Positions 44,901 to 58,800 of a DNA stretch of 64,000 nt are shown one piece after another. The notes beneath the pieces are model-generated. The model did no database searches. It saw nothing but the letters and a program-made list of their open reading frames with translations, and was not told the origin of the DNA. The first letter of the stretch is position 1. Every line of letters starts with the position of its first letter. The position numbers and the translations under genes were made by a program. Source of the DNA: [Haemophilus] felis (lineage in GTDB: Bacteria; Pseudomonadota; Gammaproteobacteria; Enterobacterales; Pasteurellaceae); the NCBI GenBank assembly GCA_002015125.1, contig MUYB01000007.1, positions 10,254 through 74,253 on the forward strand. The letters are read 5' to 3'.

Positions 44901-46748
44901 CTAAGGCATTAATAAATTCGGAATAAAGGTGATGATTTGTGGGAAAATCGTAATCAAGACAAGCGTAACGAAAATCGGCACTAAGAACGGTAATACCCCT
45001 TTCGCCACTGTACTTACAGGCATATTACCCACACGAGCTACCACGAACAGTGCCATCCCCATTGGTGGCGTTAAAATACCGATCATCATATTTAAGGTGG
45101 TCATCACGCCGAAGAAGATGAGGTCGATACCAAAGTGCATTGCAATTGGAATGAGCATTGGTAATACCAAGAATTGCAAGGCGAGAGCATCGATGAACAT
45201 CCCAAGGAAGAGCAACAATAAGTTGATCATAACCAAGACCATAATTGGCGAATCAGCAACGGAGACAAAGAAATTTGCAATTTTCATGGCCACTTGTTCA
45301 CGTGCAATCATATCTCCGAAGAAGGTTACCGTCATCACCATTAAGACGGTTACTCCTGTAATTGCCATTGCTTCCACGCAACTTTGAAATAACTTCACAA
45401 GCGTTAATTCTCTGTATACAAACATACCAATCACAATGGAGTAAAAGGCGGCGATAACAGCAGCTTCTGTTGGGGTAAAGATACCAGAGAAAATCCCACC
45501 AATGATAATGACAGGTGTTAGCACCGCCCAAATAGCTTTTTTAAATGCATCACAACGTTCTAGTAGAGTGGCTTTAGGCGATCTAGGATAACCTCTTTTT
45601 TTGGCAACAAAATAGTTCATTGCCATCAGAGCTGCTGTCACTAACACTCCAGGAACGAAACCTGCGATAAAAAGTTTTGCAATGGATTGATTAGAAATAA
45701 CGCCATAAATAATCATAGCGATACTTGGTGGAACGAGGGGGCCAATGATACAAGACGCTGCTGTAATACCGCCACAGATGTCATCATCATAGCCTGCATC
45801 TCGCATGGCTTTGATTTCTAATTGACCTAAACCACCTGCATCTGCAAGAGCTGAACCTGACATACCAGAGAAGATCAAACTTGCCCCGATATTTACATGT
45901 CCCATCCCACCACGATAATGACCGAGTAGTGTTCTAGCAAACGAAAAAATACGCTCTGTAATACCACCAGTGTTCATTAAAATACCAGTGAGAATGAAGA
46001 ATGGTACGCTTAATAATGTAAAACTGTCTAAACTTGATACCAACTTTTCAGCTGCATATTGGGATAAATTCCAGCGTGTCATTGAGAAGTAAAGCAAGGT
46101 GGAGATCATTAAAGACCAGCCTACAGGCGTGCCAATAAACATAATGACAAGCCAAAATATTAGCGTCACGTAAACAGCATTACTACCTAGTTTCGCATAA
46201 TTTGATAGGCGTAATAATTTATATGTATCAGGAGAGAAATAAAGTATTGCAAGGGCGATAGCCATTAAAATAATGAAAAACGTTGCAGGTAAATAAGTGG
46301 TGTTATTTTTAAAGTTGTCATACTGTGCTTGAAAGAAGCGAACTAGCATTAAGCAGGCGATAATGGGTAGTGTAATGTAAAGCCATTTTTCAGAAATGCC
46401 TAAACTAAATAATTCATTTTCTGCTTTGAATACTAATTTTAAGCCAAAGTGAATAAACCCAATCAAACAAACAAAAATGAGTAATTGAACAAGGGTATTC
46501 GTTACTCGTTTGATGCTATCAGGTAACCAGTTTGTAACAAAATCAATAAAAACGTGTTGTTGGTTGCGAATACCAATAGAAATGCCAAGCATTCCCACAT
46601 ATACGAAAAGCAAACGTGCCAGTTCTTCACTCCAACTTAATGGACTATCAAAAAACTGTCTAGAAACAATTTGAGCGAGCAAAATTAAGAAAATGAGAAT
46701 GAATAAAACGCCACCTATCCACTCCTCTAATTTATTGATGATTTTCAT
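44901..46748 (-). CDS. siaM: Sialic acid TRAP transporter, fused small and large membrane subunits
   Basis: 615 residues (SiaQM, also called SiaT). The DctQ part (about 1-170; [24 protein letters not shown]) is fused through an extra helix to the DctM part (about 190-615; [57 protein letters not shown]). It uses the sodium gradient to take up sialic acid delivered by SiaP. The fusion is typical of Pasteurellaceae. Confidence 0.95.
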   Translation of the reverse strand: MKIINKLEEWIGGVLFILIFLILLAQIVSRQFFDSPLSWSEELARLLFVYVGMLGISIGIRNQQHVFIDFVTNWLPDSIKRVTNTLVQLLIFVCLIGFIHFGLKLVFKAENELFSLGISEKWLYITLPIIACLMLVRFFQAQYDNFKNNTTYLPATFFIILMAIALAILYFSPDTYKLLRLSNYAKLGSNAVYVTLIFWLVIMFIGTPVGWSLMISTLLYFSMTRWNLSQYAAEKLVSSLDSFTLLSVPFFILTGILMNTGGITERIFSFARTLLGHYRGGMGHVNIGASLIFSGMSGSALADAGGLGQLEIKAMRDAGYDDDICGGITAASCIIGPLVPPSIAMIIYGVISNQSIAKLFIAGFVPGVLVTAALMAMNYFVAKKRGYPRSPKATLLERCDAFKKAIWAVLTPVIIIGGIFSGIFTPTEAAVIAAFYSIVIGMFVYRELTLVKLFQSCVEAMAITGVTVLMVMTVTFFGDMIAREQVAMKIANFFVSVADSPIMVLVMINLLLLFLGMFIDALALQFLVLPMLIPIAMHFGIDLIFFGVMTTLNMMIGILTPPMGMALFVVARVGNMPVSTVAKGVLPFLVPIFVTLVLITIFPQIITFIPNLLMP

Positions 46749-46770
46749 AAAAACTCCAAATCTACAATAT

Positions 46771-46806
46771 AAAAAGACCTTAGCCCTCGCCGAGCTAAGG
46801 TTTTTG
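46771..46806 (-). terminator. Intercistronic hairpin between siaP and siaQM
   Basis: ACCTTAGC / GCTAAGGT stem (46777-46801) flanked by T/A runs. A partial terminator here would give more binding protein than membrane subunit, a common arrangement; inference. Confidence 0.65.
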
Positions 46807-46812
46807 CACGAA

Positions 46813-47826
<1,014 letters not shown>

Positions 47827-47906
47827 TTAAAACAGTATAAAGACGGATTGGATTTTAAAGCGAAAAAATCATTTTGCATATAAAAAATGGAGCTTTATTT
47901 CATAAA

Positions 47907-47922
47907 TGTTAACTAGATCACA
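47907..47922. promoter_or_regulatory. CRP-like site in the siaP-nanE intergenic region
   Basis: TGTTAACTAGATCACA lies in the 341-bp gap between the divergent siaP and nanE. Established work in H. influenzae shows CRP and SiaR jointly control both sia operons from this interval. No gene is seen in the gap; I could not define the SiaR operator by eye. Confidence 0.65.
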
Positions 47923-48141
47923 ATTTTGAAAAATTTTTGAGCTAAAACCTATCAATTTCATTTATCTACTAGCAAACTTTTATATAATTTATGCCGTTTT
48001 ATGAAAAGACAATGAACAAAATCTATTTTTAGATGTTCTTGTGAATTAATTGCTTTGAATAGTTGTCGTTTTTTTATTTTAAGATTAATCTATATAAAAC
48101 GGAGTTAATCTTCAGTTTTTGTATTAATACTTGGAGTTTAT

Positions 48142-48831
48142 ATGTCAAAATTATCCCACGAACAAGTTTTAGCACAAATTAAATATGGTCTTATCGCCTC
48201 CTGCCAACCTGTGGATGACGGTCCAATGGATTCACCTGAAATTGTCGCTGCTATGGCACAAGCTTCCGTGATTGGTGGTGCTGTAGGGCTTCGGATTGAA
48301 GGCGTTGATAATTTAAAAGCTGCACGCAAAGTGGTCAATGTACCAATTATTGGCATTGTGAAACGTGATCTTCCCGACAGTCCCGTGCGTATTACGCCAT
48401 TCCTTAAAGATGTGGAAGAACTTGCCGCCGCAGGTGCGGACATTATTGCTTTCGACGGCACGCACCGAGTGCGTCCTACCACCATCGACGCTACCGTAAA
48501 ACGCATTAAAGAATTAGGCTGTTTGGCAATGGCGGATTGCTCCAATTTTGAAGAAGGGATGTATTGCCAAAATTTAGGCGTAGAAATTATTGGTAGCACA
48601 ATGTCTGGCTACACTGGCGGCGACGTTCCAGAAGAACCTGATTATCAATTGGTAAAAGATTTAAACGCCGCAGGTTGTCGTGTTATGGCTGAAGGACGCT
48701 ACAACACACCAGCGTTAGCGAAAGTGGCGATCGAAATTGGTGCTTATTCTGTTACTGTTGGTTCGGCGTTAACTCGTTTGGAACATATCGTCAGTTGGTT
48801 TGCTGACGCCGTAAAATCAGCGAACAAATAA
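48142..48831 (+). CDS. nanE: N-acetylmannosamine-6-phosphate 2-epimerase
   Basis: 229 residues, TIM-barrel epimerase: [39 protein letters not shown] with catalytic Lys, and [20 protein letters not shown]. It converts ManNAc-6-P to GlcNAc-6-P. First gene of nanE-nanK-yhcH-siaR-nanA. Confidence 0.95.
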   Translation: MSKLSHEQVLAQIKYGLIASCQPVDDGPMDSPEIVAAMAQASVIGGAVGLRIEGVDNLKAARKVVNVPIIGIVKRDLPDSPVRITPFLKDVEELAAAGADIIAFDGTHRVRPTTIDATVKRIKELGCLAMADCSNFEEGMYCQNLGVEIIGSTMSGYTGGDVPEEPDYQLVKDLNAAGCRVMAEGRYNTPALAKVAIEIGAYSVTVGSALTRLEHIVSWFADAVKSANK

Positions 48832-48843
48832 CGAGGAATCTTT

Positions 48844-49734
48844 ATGCGTTGTTTAGCCTTAGATATTGGCGGAACCAAAATCGCCTCTGCAATTGTGGTG
48901 AATGGAAAAGTTGAGCAACGTCAACAAATTTCGACACCTCAAGAAGATGTCGTTAATGCGATGCATCTCAGCTTGGCGGAAATATTGAAGCAATATGAAG
49001 GACAGTTTGATTACGTCGCCGTCGCTTCAACAGGGATTATTAACAATGGCGTGTTAACGGCGTTGAATCCGAAGAATCTAGGTGGGCTAGATAAATTTCC
49101 CCTTAAAGACAGCATTGCCAAACATACTTCAAAGCCAATTGGTTTGCTAAATGATGTGCAAGCAGCAGCGTATGCGGAATATCGAAGCGAGGCGGCGTCG
49201 GTGCAGAATTTAGCCTTCATCACGGTATCCACTGGTGTCGGTGGCGGTATTATTTTAGAGCGTCGCTTACTGACCGAACCTAATGGTGTCGCTGGACATA
49301 TTGGGCATACTCTCGCCGATCCAAATGGCCCCGTGTGCGGTTGTGGGCGTGTGGGATGCGTAGAAGCGGTAGCGGCAGGGCGTGCCATTGAAGCGGTGTC
49401 TAGCCAATGGAATCCCCCTTGTTCGCCTAAACAAGCCTTTGAACTTTTCCGTGCAGGTGATGAGAAAGCAACGGCGTTAATTGCACGTTCAGCAAAAGCC
49501 ATTGCCAATTTGATCGCCGATTTAGTAATTGGTCTAGATATTCAAAAGGTGGTTGTCGGCGGTAGCGTTGGTTTAGCGGAAGGTTATTTGCCGTTGGTGC
49601 AACAGTATCTTGCGGAAATTCCCGTGGTTTATCATTGCCAGCTTGCACAGGCACGTTACGGTCAAGATGCGGGATTACTTGGTGCAGCGTGGTGGACGGC
49701 AGATAATTTAAAACAAACTACCGAATTGAAATAG
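48844..49734 (+). CDS. nanK: N-acetylmannosamine kinase
   Basis: 296 residues, ROK family: ATP site LDIGGTKIASAIV, catalytic Asp in GLLNDVQAAAYAEY, zinc motif GPVCGCGRVGCVEAVAAG. It phosphorylates ManNAc released by NanA. It follows nanE by 12 bp. Confidence 0.95.
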   Translation: MRCLALDIGGTKIASAIVVNGKVEQRQQISTPQEDVVNAMHLSLAEILKQYEGQFDYVAVASTGIINNGVLTALNPKNLGGLDKFPLKDSIAKHTSKPIGLLNDVQAAAYAEYRSEAASVQNLAFITVSTGVGGGIILERRLLTEPNGVAGHIGHTLADPNGPVCGCGRVGCVEAVAAGRAIEAVSSQWNPPCSPKQAFELFRAGDEKATALIARSAKAIANLIADLVIGLDIQKVVVGGSVGLAEGYLPLVQQYLAEIPVVYHCQLAQARYGQDAGLLGAAWWTADNLKQTTELK

Positions 49735-49740
49735 GAGTGA

Positions 49741-50211
<471 letters not shown>

Positions 50212-50235
50212 CGTTGAGACAAGAGAGGAATAGTT

Positions 50236-51102
50236 ATGTTAGCAAGCGGTAAAATTTTAGACACCATTGGGGCGTTACATAATAGTTTAACCAAAACAGA
50301 AAAAAAGATTGCCGCCACTATTCTTGCCTCACCTGAACTATTTAGTCAGTCCTCGCTATCTGATCTCGCACAACAACTGGATGTGGGTGAAGCGACATTT
50401 ATTCGTTTTTGCCGCACCATTGGCTTTCGAGGCTTCACGGATTTCAAATTGGAGTTAGCCATTGAATTGGCGACGCGAGAAAAAGAACACCACACTTTAC
50501 TGGATACAGATATTTCTGTGGCAGATGATGTCCCAAGCATTGCAGCAAAACTGCAAAGTACAATGAATAAGGTGATCACTGAAACCATCAACCTATTAGA
50601 TTTTGCCACGCTGGATGTGATTGTGAAAAAAATGATTGCGGCGAAGCGCATTTTCTTATTCGGAGTAGGTTCATCAGGCATTACCGCAGAAGATGCCAAA
50701 AATAAATTTATGCGAATTGGATTGCAGGTGGATGCAACATCTAACAATCATTTTATGTATATGCAAGCGGCGTTAATGAATAAAGACGATGTGGTTATTG
50801 GGATTAGTCATTCAGGATATTCAACGGAAGTTATCGAATCCTTGAATATTGCTAAAAAGAATGGCGCCACCACCATTGCACTTACGCATAACTTACGCTC
50901 ACCGATTACTCAAGTTGCCGACCACGTTATCATTAATGGTAACCGTCAAGGTCAGCTACAAGGGGATTCTATCGGCACCAAAATTGCACAACTTTTTGTC
51001 CTTGATTTAATTTATACCTTGATTGTTCAAACGGGTGAAGAAAAAGCGACAAAAACTAAGCAAAAAACAGTAAATGTTATTTTAGAACAACGTGTTAAAT
51101 AA
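50236..51102 (+). CDS. siaR: Sialic acid operon regulator SiaR (RpiR family)
   Basis: 288 residues: N-terminal RpiR helix-turn-helix (LSDLAQQLDVGEATFIRFCRTIGFRGFTDFK) and C-terminal SIS sugar-phosphate domain (IFLFGVGSSGITAEDAKNKF, DVVIGISHSGYSTEVIESL). In H. influenzae SiaR responds to glucosamine-6-phosphate and works with CRP. Encoded within the catabolic operon it controls. Confidence 0.92.
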   Translation: MLASGKILDTIGALHNSLTKTEKKIAATILASPELFSQSSLSDLAQQLDVGEATFIRFCRTIGFRGFTDFKLELAIELATREKEHHTLLDTDISVADDVPSIAAKLQSTMNKVITETINLLDFATLDVIVKKMIAAKRIFLFGVGSSGITAEDAKNKFMRIGLQVDATSNNHFMYMQAALMNKDDVVIGISHSGYSTEVIESLNIAKKNGATTIALTHNLRSPITQVADHVIINGNRQGQLQGDSIGTKIAQLFVLDLIYTLIVQTGEEKATKTKQKTVNVILEQRVK

Positions 51103-51122
51103 ACACATTTTAGGAGAATCCA

Positions 51123-52004
51123 ATGAAAAACTTAAAAGGTATCTTTAGTGCATTGTTAGTGTCTTTCAATGCTGACGGTTCAATCAACGAAAAAGGCTTA
51201 CGCGAAATCGTACGCTATAACATCGACAAAATGAAAGTGGATGGTTTATACGTTGGTGGATCAACAGGGGAAAACTTTATGCTTTCCACCGAAGAGAAAA
51301 AAGAAATCTTCCGCATTGCGAAAGATGAAGCCAAAGATCAAATTGCCTTAATCGCCCAAGTAGGTAGCGTTAACTTACAAGAAGCCATTGAATTAGGTAA
51401 ATATGCCACAGAATTAGGCTACGACAGCTTATCTGCGGTAACGCCGTTCTACTACAAATTCAGCTTCCCTGAAATCAAACACTACTACGACAGCATCATT
51501 GAAGCCACAGGCAACTATATGATTGTTTACTCCATTCCATTCTTAACGGGTGTGAATATGGGTGTAGAACAATTCGGCGAACTCTATAAAAACCCGAAAG
51601 TCCTTGGCGTGAAATTCACCGCTGGCGACTTCTACTTATTAGAACGCTTGAAAAAAGCTTATCCAAACCACTTAATTTGGGCTGGTTTCGACGAAATGAT
51701 GTTGCCAGCGGCATCTTTAGGTGTTGACGGCGCTATCGGCTCTACCTTTAACGTCAACGGTGTGCGTGCACGCCAAATCTTTGAATTAACCCAAGCAGGT
51801 AAATTAAAAGAAGCCCTAGCCATTCAACACGTTACCAACGATTTAATCGAAGGAATTTTATCCAACGGTTTATATTTAACCATTAAAGAGTTGTTAAAAC
51901 TTGACGGCGTTGACGCTGGCTACTGCCGAGAACCAATGACAAAAGAATTAACCCCTGAAAAAGTGGCTTTTGCCAAAGAATTAAAAGCAAAATATTTGGC
52001 GTAA
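51123..52004 (+). CDS. nanA: N-acetylneuraminate lyase
   Basis: 293 residues, DapA-type TIM barrel: [14 protein letters not shown], the catalytic Tyr in [15 protein letters not shown] and the Schiff-base Lys in [15 protein letters not shown]. It splits sialic acid into ManNAc and pyruvate. Last gene of the operon; nagB and nagA, which follow in H. influenzae, are absent and the RTX locus begins instead. Confidence 0.96.
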   Translation: MKNLKGIFSALLVSFNADGSINEKGLREIVRYNIDKMKVDGLYVGGSTGENFMLSTEEKKEIFRIAKDEAKDQIALIAQVGSVNLQEAIELGKYATELGYDSLSAVTPFYYKFSFPEIKHYYDSIIEATGNYMIVYSIPFLTGVNMGVEQFGELYKNPKVLGVKFTAGDFYLLERLKKAYPNHLIWAGFDEMMLPAASLGVDGAIGSTFNVNGVRARQIFELTQAGKLKEALAIQHVTNDLIEGILSNGLYLTIKELLKLDGVDAGYCREPMTKELTPEKVAFAKELKAKYLA

Positions 52005-52020
52005 TTTAAAATAAAAAAAT

Positions 52021-52046
52021 AGCTCCGTTGTCAGCGGAGCTTTTTT
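52021..52046 (+). terminator. Terminator after nanA
   Basis: AGCTCCG / CGGAGCT stem followed by six T's, 16 bp past the stop. Confidence 0.9.
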
Positions 52047-52129
52047 GTATTTTTACCTTGTTGCATCAGAAATAATTACAATGCTGTTTTTCTAGATTAT
52101 TGGCAACTTTTTATATAAAACTTGTTTCT

Positions 52130-53563
52130 TTATCTTTCTTTAAAGCTCTCATCTAATGTTGTTTTTAATGGACTCAACAAATAATCCATTACTCGTCTTT
52201 CGCCTGTCTTAATTTCTGCGGATACTGCCATCCCTGCAATAAGTTCAATATTCCTTCCATCAATATTTAAATGACTTTTTTCCATCAAAATAGTAACAGG
52301 AAAGACTAATCCCAATTTCTCATCCTGTATCGCTTCAAAACTGAAATATTTGACTTTGCCTTTTATATATCCGTAATGAGTATATGGAAAAGCCTCAACC
52401 TTAATAGTGACATCTTGTCCTTCATTTACAAACCCAATATCTTTATTTGATAGCATAGCTTCGATTTCAAGTTGTTCGCCAAATGGAACTATCGTCATCA
52501 AAGGCTGTGCCGTGGTTACTACCCCTCCAATGGTATAAGTTTGCAATTGTTGCACTGTACCATCAACTGGAGCATAGATTTTATTTGATATTTGCTTTTG
52601 CTGTAATTTCTCAACCTCTAAGGATAACTGCTCAACTTGCTCATTTGCTTTGCGTAGCTCATCTAATACATTTCGCCTGAAATTTTGTTCAAAGACTTGA
52701 TATTCTTTGCGAATTTGTTCAATTTGAGCATTAATTTCATGGATTTTACTTTGTTGAATATCTCGTTCATTCTCTAGATCTATTACACGATTTTCCTGAG
52801 AGAAATATTCATGTTTAGAAATATGTCCTTTTTTATACAAACTATATATATCCTTGCGTCGCTCAGTTTCATATTTGAGCATAGCGTTTAGTTTTTTGAT
52901 TTGAATTTCAATAGTAACTTTCTCTGTTTCTTTTTGTTTTATCGTTCCTTCTAATTTCTGTTTTTCAGCAATCCAAGCGTTATATTGGCTTAGTGCTAGT
53001 TGTTGTTCTCTAACAAATAAAACATCATCAGTACCAAAAACAATATGTTTATTTTCATTAGTGAGTATTGGTTGGTGATTGTCTTCTATAGATCTAAAAA
53101 GAGATTGTTGTCTTAATTGATTTAGGCTAGCTAGATTTAAGGCTGATTTGGCTTTGGCTAGATCTTCATCAACACCTAATGTTGTTAGCTCAAGCAATAA
53201 ATCACCTTTTTTAACTGTTTGACCATTTCTAACATGTGATTTCTTAACAATAGCTGTTTCTATCGGCTGAATAATTTTACTTCTCCCACTAGGTAAAATT
53301 TTCCCCGTTGCAACAGCCACGATTTCAACTTTTCCAAAATATGACCAACAAAGAGCGGTTAATAAAAATAAAATAATCAACCGTCCGATCCACCTTGGTA
53401 AAGCAGAAACGGGCGTTTCAATTAATTCTAAATGAGCAGGTAAAAAGGCGTGTTCATCTTCTTGCCGATAAGGGGTGTCTAGCGATTTTCTTACTTTCCA
53501 CGTTTCTCGAAATACTCGAATATAGCCTTTAATTAAGCTACAAAATCCACTCAAACTGTGCAT
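52130..53563 (-). CDS. Type I secretion membrane fusion protein (HlyD family)
   Basis: 477 residues: a short cytoplasmic N-terminus, one membrane helix (IGRLIILFLLTALCWSYFG, about 60-80), a lipoyl half-motif (TAIVKKSHVRNGQTVKKGDLL), a long coiled coil (about 150-330, rich in Gln/Glu/Lys) and the C-terminal beta-barrel with KIYAPVDGTVQQL and GLVFPVTILMEK. It bridges the HlyB-type ATPase to outer-membrane TolC. The ATG overlaps the upstream stop (TAATG), so translation is coupled. No tolC is in the window. Confidence 0.93.
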   Translation of the reverse strand: MHSLSGFCSLIKGYIRVFRETWKVRKSLDTPYRQEDEHAFLPAHLELIETPVSALPRWIGRLIILFLLTALCWSYFGKVEIVAVATGKILPSGRSKIIQPIETAIVKKSHVRNGQTVKKGDLLLELTTLGVDEDLAKAKSALNLASLNQLRQQSLFRSIEDNHQPILTNENKHIVFGTDDVLFVREQQLALSQYNAWIAEKQKLEGTIKQKETEKVTIEIQIKKLNAMLKYETERRKDIYSLYKKGHISKHEYFSQENRVIDLENERDIQQSKIHEINAQIEQIRKEYQVFEQNFRRNVLDELRKANEQVEQLSLEVEKLQQKQISNKIYAPVDGTVQQLQTYTIGGVVTTAQPLMTIVPFGEQLEIEAMLSNKDIGFVNEGQDVTIKVEAFPYTHYGYIKGKVKYFSFEAIQDEKLGLVFPVTILMEKSHLNIDGRNIELIAGMAVSAEIKTGERRVMDYLLSPLKTTLDESFKER

Positions 53564-55683
53564 TATCCCCTCCCTGTTGTTGCCTGAAGTCGATACAAAT
53601 AGTGATAAAGCCCTTTTGCCTCTAGTAATGTTTGATGGCTACCTTGTTCAACAATTTCCCCTTGATCCATCACAATAATACGATGAGCTTGACTTACTGT
53701 GGATAAGCGGTGAGCAATAATAATCACGGTTCGATTACGGCAGATATGTTGCATATTTTTCATAATAATATGCTCAGATTCATAATCTAAAGCACTGGTG
53801 GCTTCATCAAAAATAAGGATTTTAGGATTATTGATTAAAGCTCTAGCAATAGCGATACGTTGTTTTTGTCCACCAGATAAATTGGCTCCATGTTCTCCCA
53901 CTAAGGTGTCATAGCCCTCAGGTAGTTGGGAAATAAAATCATGAGCACCAGCGAGTTGTGCAGCTTGCATCACTCGTTCAATAGGCATCGCTGGATTGGT
54001 AAGTGCAATATTGTCACGAATAGAGCGATTGAGCAGAATATTGTCTTGTAAAACAACGCCAATTTGACGGCGTAGCCAAGATGGATCAACCAACGAAATA
54101 TCATTTCCATCAATAAAAACATTGCCTTGAGAGGGCACATACATACGTTGAATGAGCTTTGTTAGTGTACTTTTCCCTGAACCAGAACGCCCAACAATGC
54201 CAATAATTTCACCAGCCTTAATGGATAATGAAATATGATTTAGCACATTTTTACCTTCAGGGCGATAACGAAAGCTAACCTCTTTAAAACTAATATCTCC
54301 CTTAATTTCAGGTGGTACTAATTTATTTTGTGGGTTTTCCGTTGGCGTATTTAAAATATCGCCTAAACGACTTACCGAAATACCTACTTGCTGAAAATCT
54401 TGCCACAGCTGAGCTAGGCGAATAACAGGTGCAGCCACTTGACTGGCTAACATATTAAAAGCGATCAACTGACCCACGGTGAGATCGCCACTAATGACTA
54501 AATGAGCACCTAGCCATAGATTTACAACCATCACGATTTTTTGAATAAGCTGAATGCCATGCTGACCGATAGTTGCAATTTTTGTGACTTTAAAGCCCGC
54601 TTGCACATAGCCAGAAAGTTGTTTATCCCAATGTTCTGTCATTTGAGGAGCTACTGCCATTGATTTAATCGTATTCATCGCCGCGACCGATTCCACCAAA
54701 AAGGCTTGATTATCGGCATTTCGAGCAAATTTTTCATCTAAACGGCGACGGAGAATAGGGCTAATCAATGCAGACCATAGTGCATAACAAGGCAATGAGA
54801 TCAGGACAACCAAGGTTAGCCAAGGGCTGTAATACCACATTACCGCTAGAAAGATAAAAGAGAAGAGTAAATCTAATACTGAAGTTAATGCTTGCCCTGT
54901 TAAGAAATTGCGAATTTGTTCTAGCTCCCTGACTCTTGCCACGGTGTCGCCAACACGTCTTGCTTCAAAATAGGCGATCGGGAGTGAAAGTAAATGGCGG
55001 AATAATTTGGCACCGAGTTCGACATCGATTCTGCTGGTGGTGTGAGAGAAGACATAGGTTCGAATGGCGGACAGGATAATTTCAAACAGAATGACAATAC
55101 ACAGTGCAACCGCAACGACGTTTAGCGTGCTAAAACCTTGATGCACCAGCACTTTATCCATCACCACTTGAAAAAAGAGCGGTGTGATTAAGGCAAAAAT
55201 TTGCAAAATAATAGACACAAATAGGACTTCAACAAGAATCTTACGATATTTGACAACAGCAGGAATAAACCAAGTAAAGTCAAATTTAGCTAGTTGACCC
55301 ATTAGACTTGCACGAGAAGCAAATTGAATAATTTCGCCCGAATATCTTGCGTTAAAATCCTCTTCTGAGAGAACCAAAGGCTGATTTGTTGCTAAGTCAT
55401 GGATCAAAAAACGGCGATGCTCATTATCAATTTTAGCCAGAATAAAATGCTGGCCGTCATCACGCCAAACCAATACAGGCAAATGAACAAATGCTAAACG
55501 TGATATTGGCTTTTTAGTGGCTTTTGCTTTAAAGCCGCTCTCTTTTGCCGCCAGTAATAGTTGTGTTTTGCTCATTACGCTTTGTATGGCAAATTTATGC
55601 TTAATTTGCTCCATACTCATTGGAATTTGATGTAATTGAGCAAATATATCCAAGGCTGAAAGGGCTAAATCTTGTCTATCCAT
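53563..55683 (-). CDS. Type I secretion ABC transporter (HlyB family)
   Basis: 706 residues. The N-terminal C39-like domain (1-125) lacks a catalytic Cys, as in RTX exporters where it only docks substrate. It is followed by a six-helix ABC membrane domain (about 150-430) and an ATPase domain with Walker [14 protein letters not shown], signature [15 protein letters not shown] and Walker [13 protein letters not shown]. Together with the HlyD gene and TolC it would export the RTX protein encoded just upstream. No acyltransferase (rtxC) gene accompanies it. Confidence 0.94.
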   Translation of the reverse strand: MDRQDLALSALDIFAQLHQIPMSMEQIKHKFAIQSVMSKTQLLLAAKESGFKAKATKKPISRLAFVHLPVLVWRDDGQHFILAKIDNEHRRFLIHDLATNQPLVLSEEDFNARYSGEIIQFASRASLMGQLAKFDFTWFIPAVVKYRKILVEVLFVSIILQIFALITPLFFQVVMDKVLVHQGFSTLNVVAVALCIVILFEIILSAIRTYVFSHTTSRIDVELGAKLFRHLLSLPIAYFEARRVGDTVARVRELEQIRNFLTGQALTSVLDLLFSFIFLAVMWYYSPWLTLVVLISLPCYALWSALISPILRRRLDEKFARNADNQAFLVESVAAMNTIKSMAVAPQMTEHWDKQLSGYVQAGFKVTKIATIGQHGIQLIQKIVMVVNLWLGAHLVISGDLTVGQLIAFNMLASQVAAPVIRLAQLWQDFQQVGISVSRLGDILNTPTENPQNKLVPPEIKGDISFKEVSFRYRPEGKNVLNHISLSIKAGEIIGIVGRSGSGKSTLTKLIQRMYVPSQGNVFIDGNDISLVDPSWLRRQIGVVLQDNILLNRSIRDNIALTNPAMPIERVMQAAQLAGAHDFISQLPEGYDTLVGEHGANLSGGQKQRIAIARALINNPKILIFDEATSALDYESEHIIMKNMQHICRNRTVIIIAHRLSTVSQAHRIIVMDQGEIVEQGSHQTLLEAKGLYHYLYRLQATTGRG

Positions 55684-55708
55684 AACATAAACCTATTACA
55701 AGAAATGC

Positions 55709-55732
55709 GGACACCAGCGTGGTGTCCCTACA
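55709..55732. repeat. REP-like palindrome between the RTX gene and hlyB
   Basis: GGACACCAGCGTGGTGTCC followed by CTACA, one more copy of the TGTAG-headed hairpin family, here with GACACC instead of GACGCC arms. Confidence 0.7.
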
Positions 55733-55776
55733 AATACTTCGTTATTTAATTATTGCGTAGCGACTATATAATGCTC

Positions 55777-55813
55777 AAAAGCCTCACTCTCTTGATGGAA
55801 AAGTGAGGCTTTA
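55777..55813 (-). terminator. Terminator after the RTX gene
   Basis: AAAGCCTCACT / AGTGAGGCTTT stem with T's on the minus strand, 13 bp past the RTX stop. It separates the substrate gene from hlyBD. Confidence 0.8.
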
Positions 55814-55825
55814 AGAAAAAGGGAA

Positions 55826-58800
55826 TTATCTCCAATTCGCACTTAAAACCGTTTCAAGGCTTGTGTTAAGTGCTGCTGGTAATGTAATTTGCCCTGCCGC
55901 AGGCGGCGAGAATGCAGCCATGGCATTGACGAGATTGTCTACACTTGAATGACTTAAGGATTTATTATTCGAAGCCATAATAGTTTCAATTCTGTAATTT
56001 TTTCCATACCAATCAGTAATAATGGTTTTATCATCTGTACCAATGACACTGATTTCTAAGTCTGTATCTAGCTTACGGAACCAAAGTTGGTTGTGTTCAA
56101 TATTGCTAAAACGTAGCGTATCTGTACCTTGTTCATCATAGATGCTATCAATGCCATCTCCTCGATTAAACAGATAAGTATCATCTCCTTTGCCGCCCAT
56201 CAATAAATCATTACCTCTCATACCATTTAAGGTGTCATTTCCGCCATAGCCGATTAAACGGTTATTAGCGGCATTTCCTTGCAAGATGTTATTGCTATCA
56301 TTGCCTGTTGCGGAAATAGAGTTATCACCACTCAGTTGCAGATTTTCTACATATTCAGGCAAGGTGTAGGACACCGATGAAATGACTGTGTCTGTGCCTT
56401 GATTTTCTTTTTCAATTACTTTATCAAGATGATCATCGACAATATAGGTGTCATTTCCTGCACCACCAATCATGGTATCAAATCCAGCTTTGCCATCTAG
56501 CGTATTATTCCCTGAATTTCCCACTAAGCGATTATTTTCGTTGTTTCCCACCGCACTTATTGAAGATGAGCCTGTGAGTTGTAGCTCTTCAGTGTGCTCT
56601 GATAGGGTATAGCTAACAGAAGATTTAACAATATCATAGCCGCCATCTTTGATTTCAATCACCTTATCGCCTGCGTTGTCCACAATATAGGTATCGTCAC
56701 CAAACTCACCCGACATGGTATCAGCACCTGCTTTACCATCAATTAGATTGCCTACCGCATTGCCTGTGAGTTTGTCGTTTGTGTTTGTACCAGTGATAAG
56801 CTGATTAAGCTGTGGTAAATTCGCCTGTTCTTTTGACAATATAAACATATCAGCTGTAAATTGGTCGGCATGAACACCTTTTACCGTAATGTATTGTGTA
56901 CCAGCTTTAGCTTCGCCTAACCAAACTCTTGTGTAGAGTTCATTATTTACCGAGAAACTAGAAAAGTTGATGGTATTCACACCATTAAACTGCGAAATAT
57001 CAATTTTTTCGTTTTTGTCATTAATATCAAAATCCCAAATCAGGTTTTTCAATAGACCTTGAGAGGCATTTGGTGAATTATCTTTTACCACTACAAAACG
57101 GTCACTGCCTCTGCCGCCTTCTGCTCTGGCAGAATTTAGTTTGACATTATGGTATTGATTTAACTTTATGTATTGCTGGTTATGATAACTTGTGGACTCA
57201 GCAGATTCATCGCCCTCTAAATAGATCACATCATTGCCTTCACCACCTGATAGATAATCCGAGCCTGCACCGCCATAGAGTGTATCATTACCGCCTCCCC
57301 CTAGAAGCTGGTCATTACCCCTACCTCCATACAAAATATCGTCTCCGCCAGTGACTGAATTTGATGAGTGTTCTCCCACAATGACATCATTGCCTTTTCC
57401 TCCCCGAAGAATGTCATTACCATTCCCACCAAAGAGGCGATCTTCGCCCTCCGTACCCCAAAAAGCCACACCAAAATCAGGCAAAGCAACCTCTTCATTG
57501 CTATTTGAAAATCCATATCCACCCGCTTGATTGAGCCAATAAGGTTTAAACACTTCCTCTGTTACAACAATATTGTTATCCGTGAGGTTGTTTGCTTGGA
57601 CATTATTTAACCTCAAGGTTTGACCATTACCTAAGGAAATCAGGGTATCAGCCCCTTGTTGTTGCTTGGTCCAAGAAAAGGTTTTAAATCCTGTGAAAAC
57701 AAGGCGGTCGCTTCCTACAGTAAAATCTGTAATCACATCTTGACTATTGGATTTTTTATCAATAATAAAAGTATCGCTACCTTGACCACCTGTGAGGTTA
57801 TTGTTGCCTAATCCACCCACTAATACATCATTACCATCTAGCCCTGACAAAACATCATTACCACGTCCACCCACTAAGATATTCGCACTGCTATTCCCTA
57901 TAAGATGGTCGTTGTAATCACCACCAGTCACATTCTCAATCTGTACGGGATTATGGATAGTTAAGGTTTTACCTGCAAGATTGGCGTTACCTGTGGAAAG
58001 ATTAACTTCAATCACGCCATCCATAGCCGCTGCATTAATGGTGTCATTGCCGCCATTATTATCATTAAGGATGTCATTTGCCTGAATGTGATGAAATTCA
58101 TTTGTGTAAATATAGGTATCATCACCACTATAAGCTCGACCATAAAAACTCAATGACCAATGATTTAATGTACCTGTCTCTCCTGTTGCTACATCAAAAA
58201 CCTGTAATTTCCATTTTCCATTAGGGTCTTCGCCTTTTAAAAGTGCGGTGGTAAAACGGTAATCTAAGGTATTTGATGTGCCAAATGTTGTATCACCGTG
58301 AGCATTCTCTTCATTCGGATTTTTTCCAGGTCTATTCATTAATATGGACTCGGTGCCTGAAGGGGAAATCAACTTAATAATTAAATCACTGGCACGAGCA
58401 TGGGTTAAATTGACTTTTACTGACACATTTTCGATTTGCAAAGGCATATTGCCAACATCAACGGAGTATTGTCTGCCGTTATTATCTTCGATGGCTTGAT
58501 TGATATTGCCTGATTTATAAATATCCTCTAATTTCACTTCATTGTCATAAGTATGTTGTGTATGCCAATCTTGGGCTAATCTCACCGCCACTTGTGCATC
58601 AACAACACCATAACCGTAGTCATGGCTCACATACATTCCTGTACCATTCCAATTTTTCGCTCCATTACGTTGCCATTGGCTGTCAGTAATGTTTTTTGTG
58701 GTAGCTGTAAGAGCAAGAATTTCCTGTACATCACGATAGCCAAGATAAGGATTGGCTTCTAACATCAAAGCAACGATGCCTGAAACAACAGGGGCAGAGA

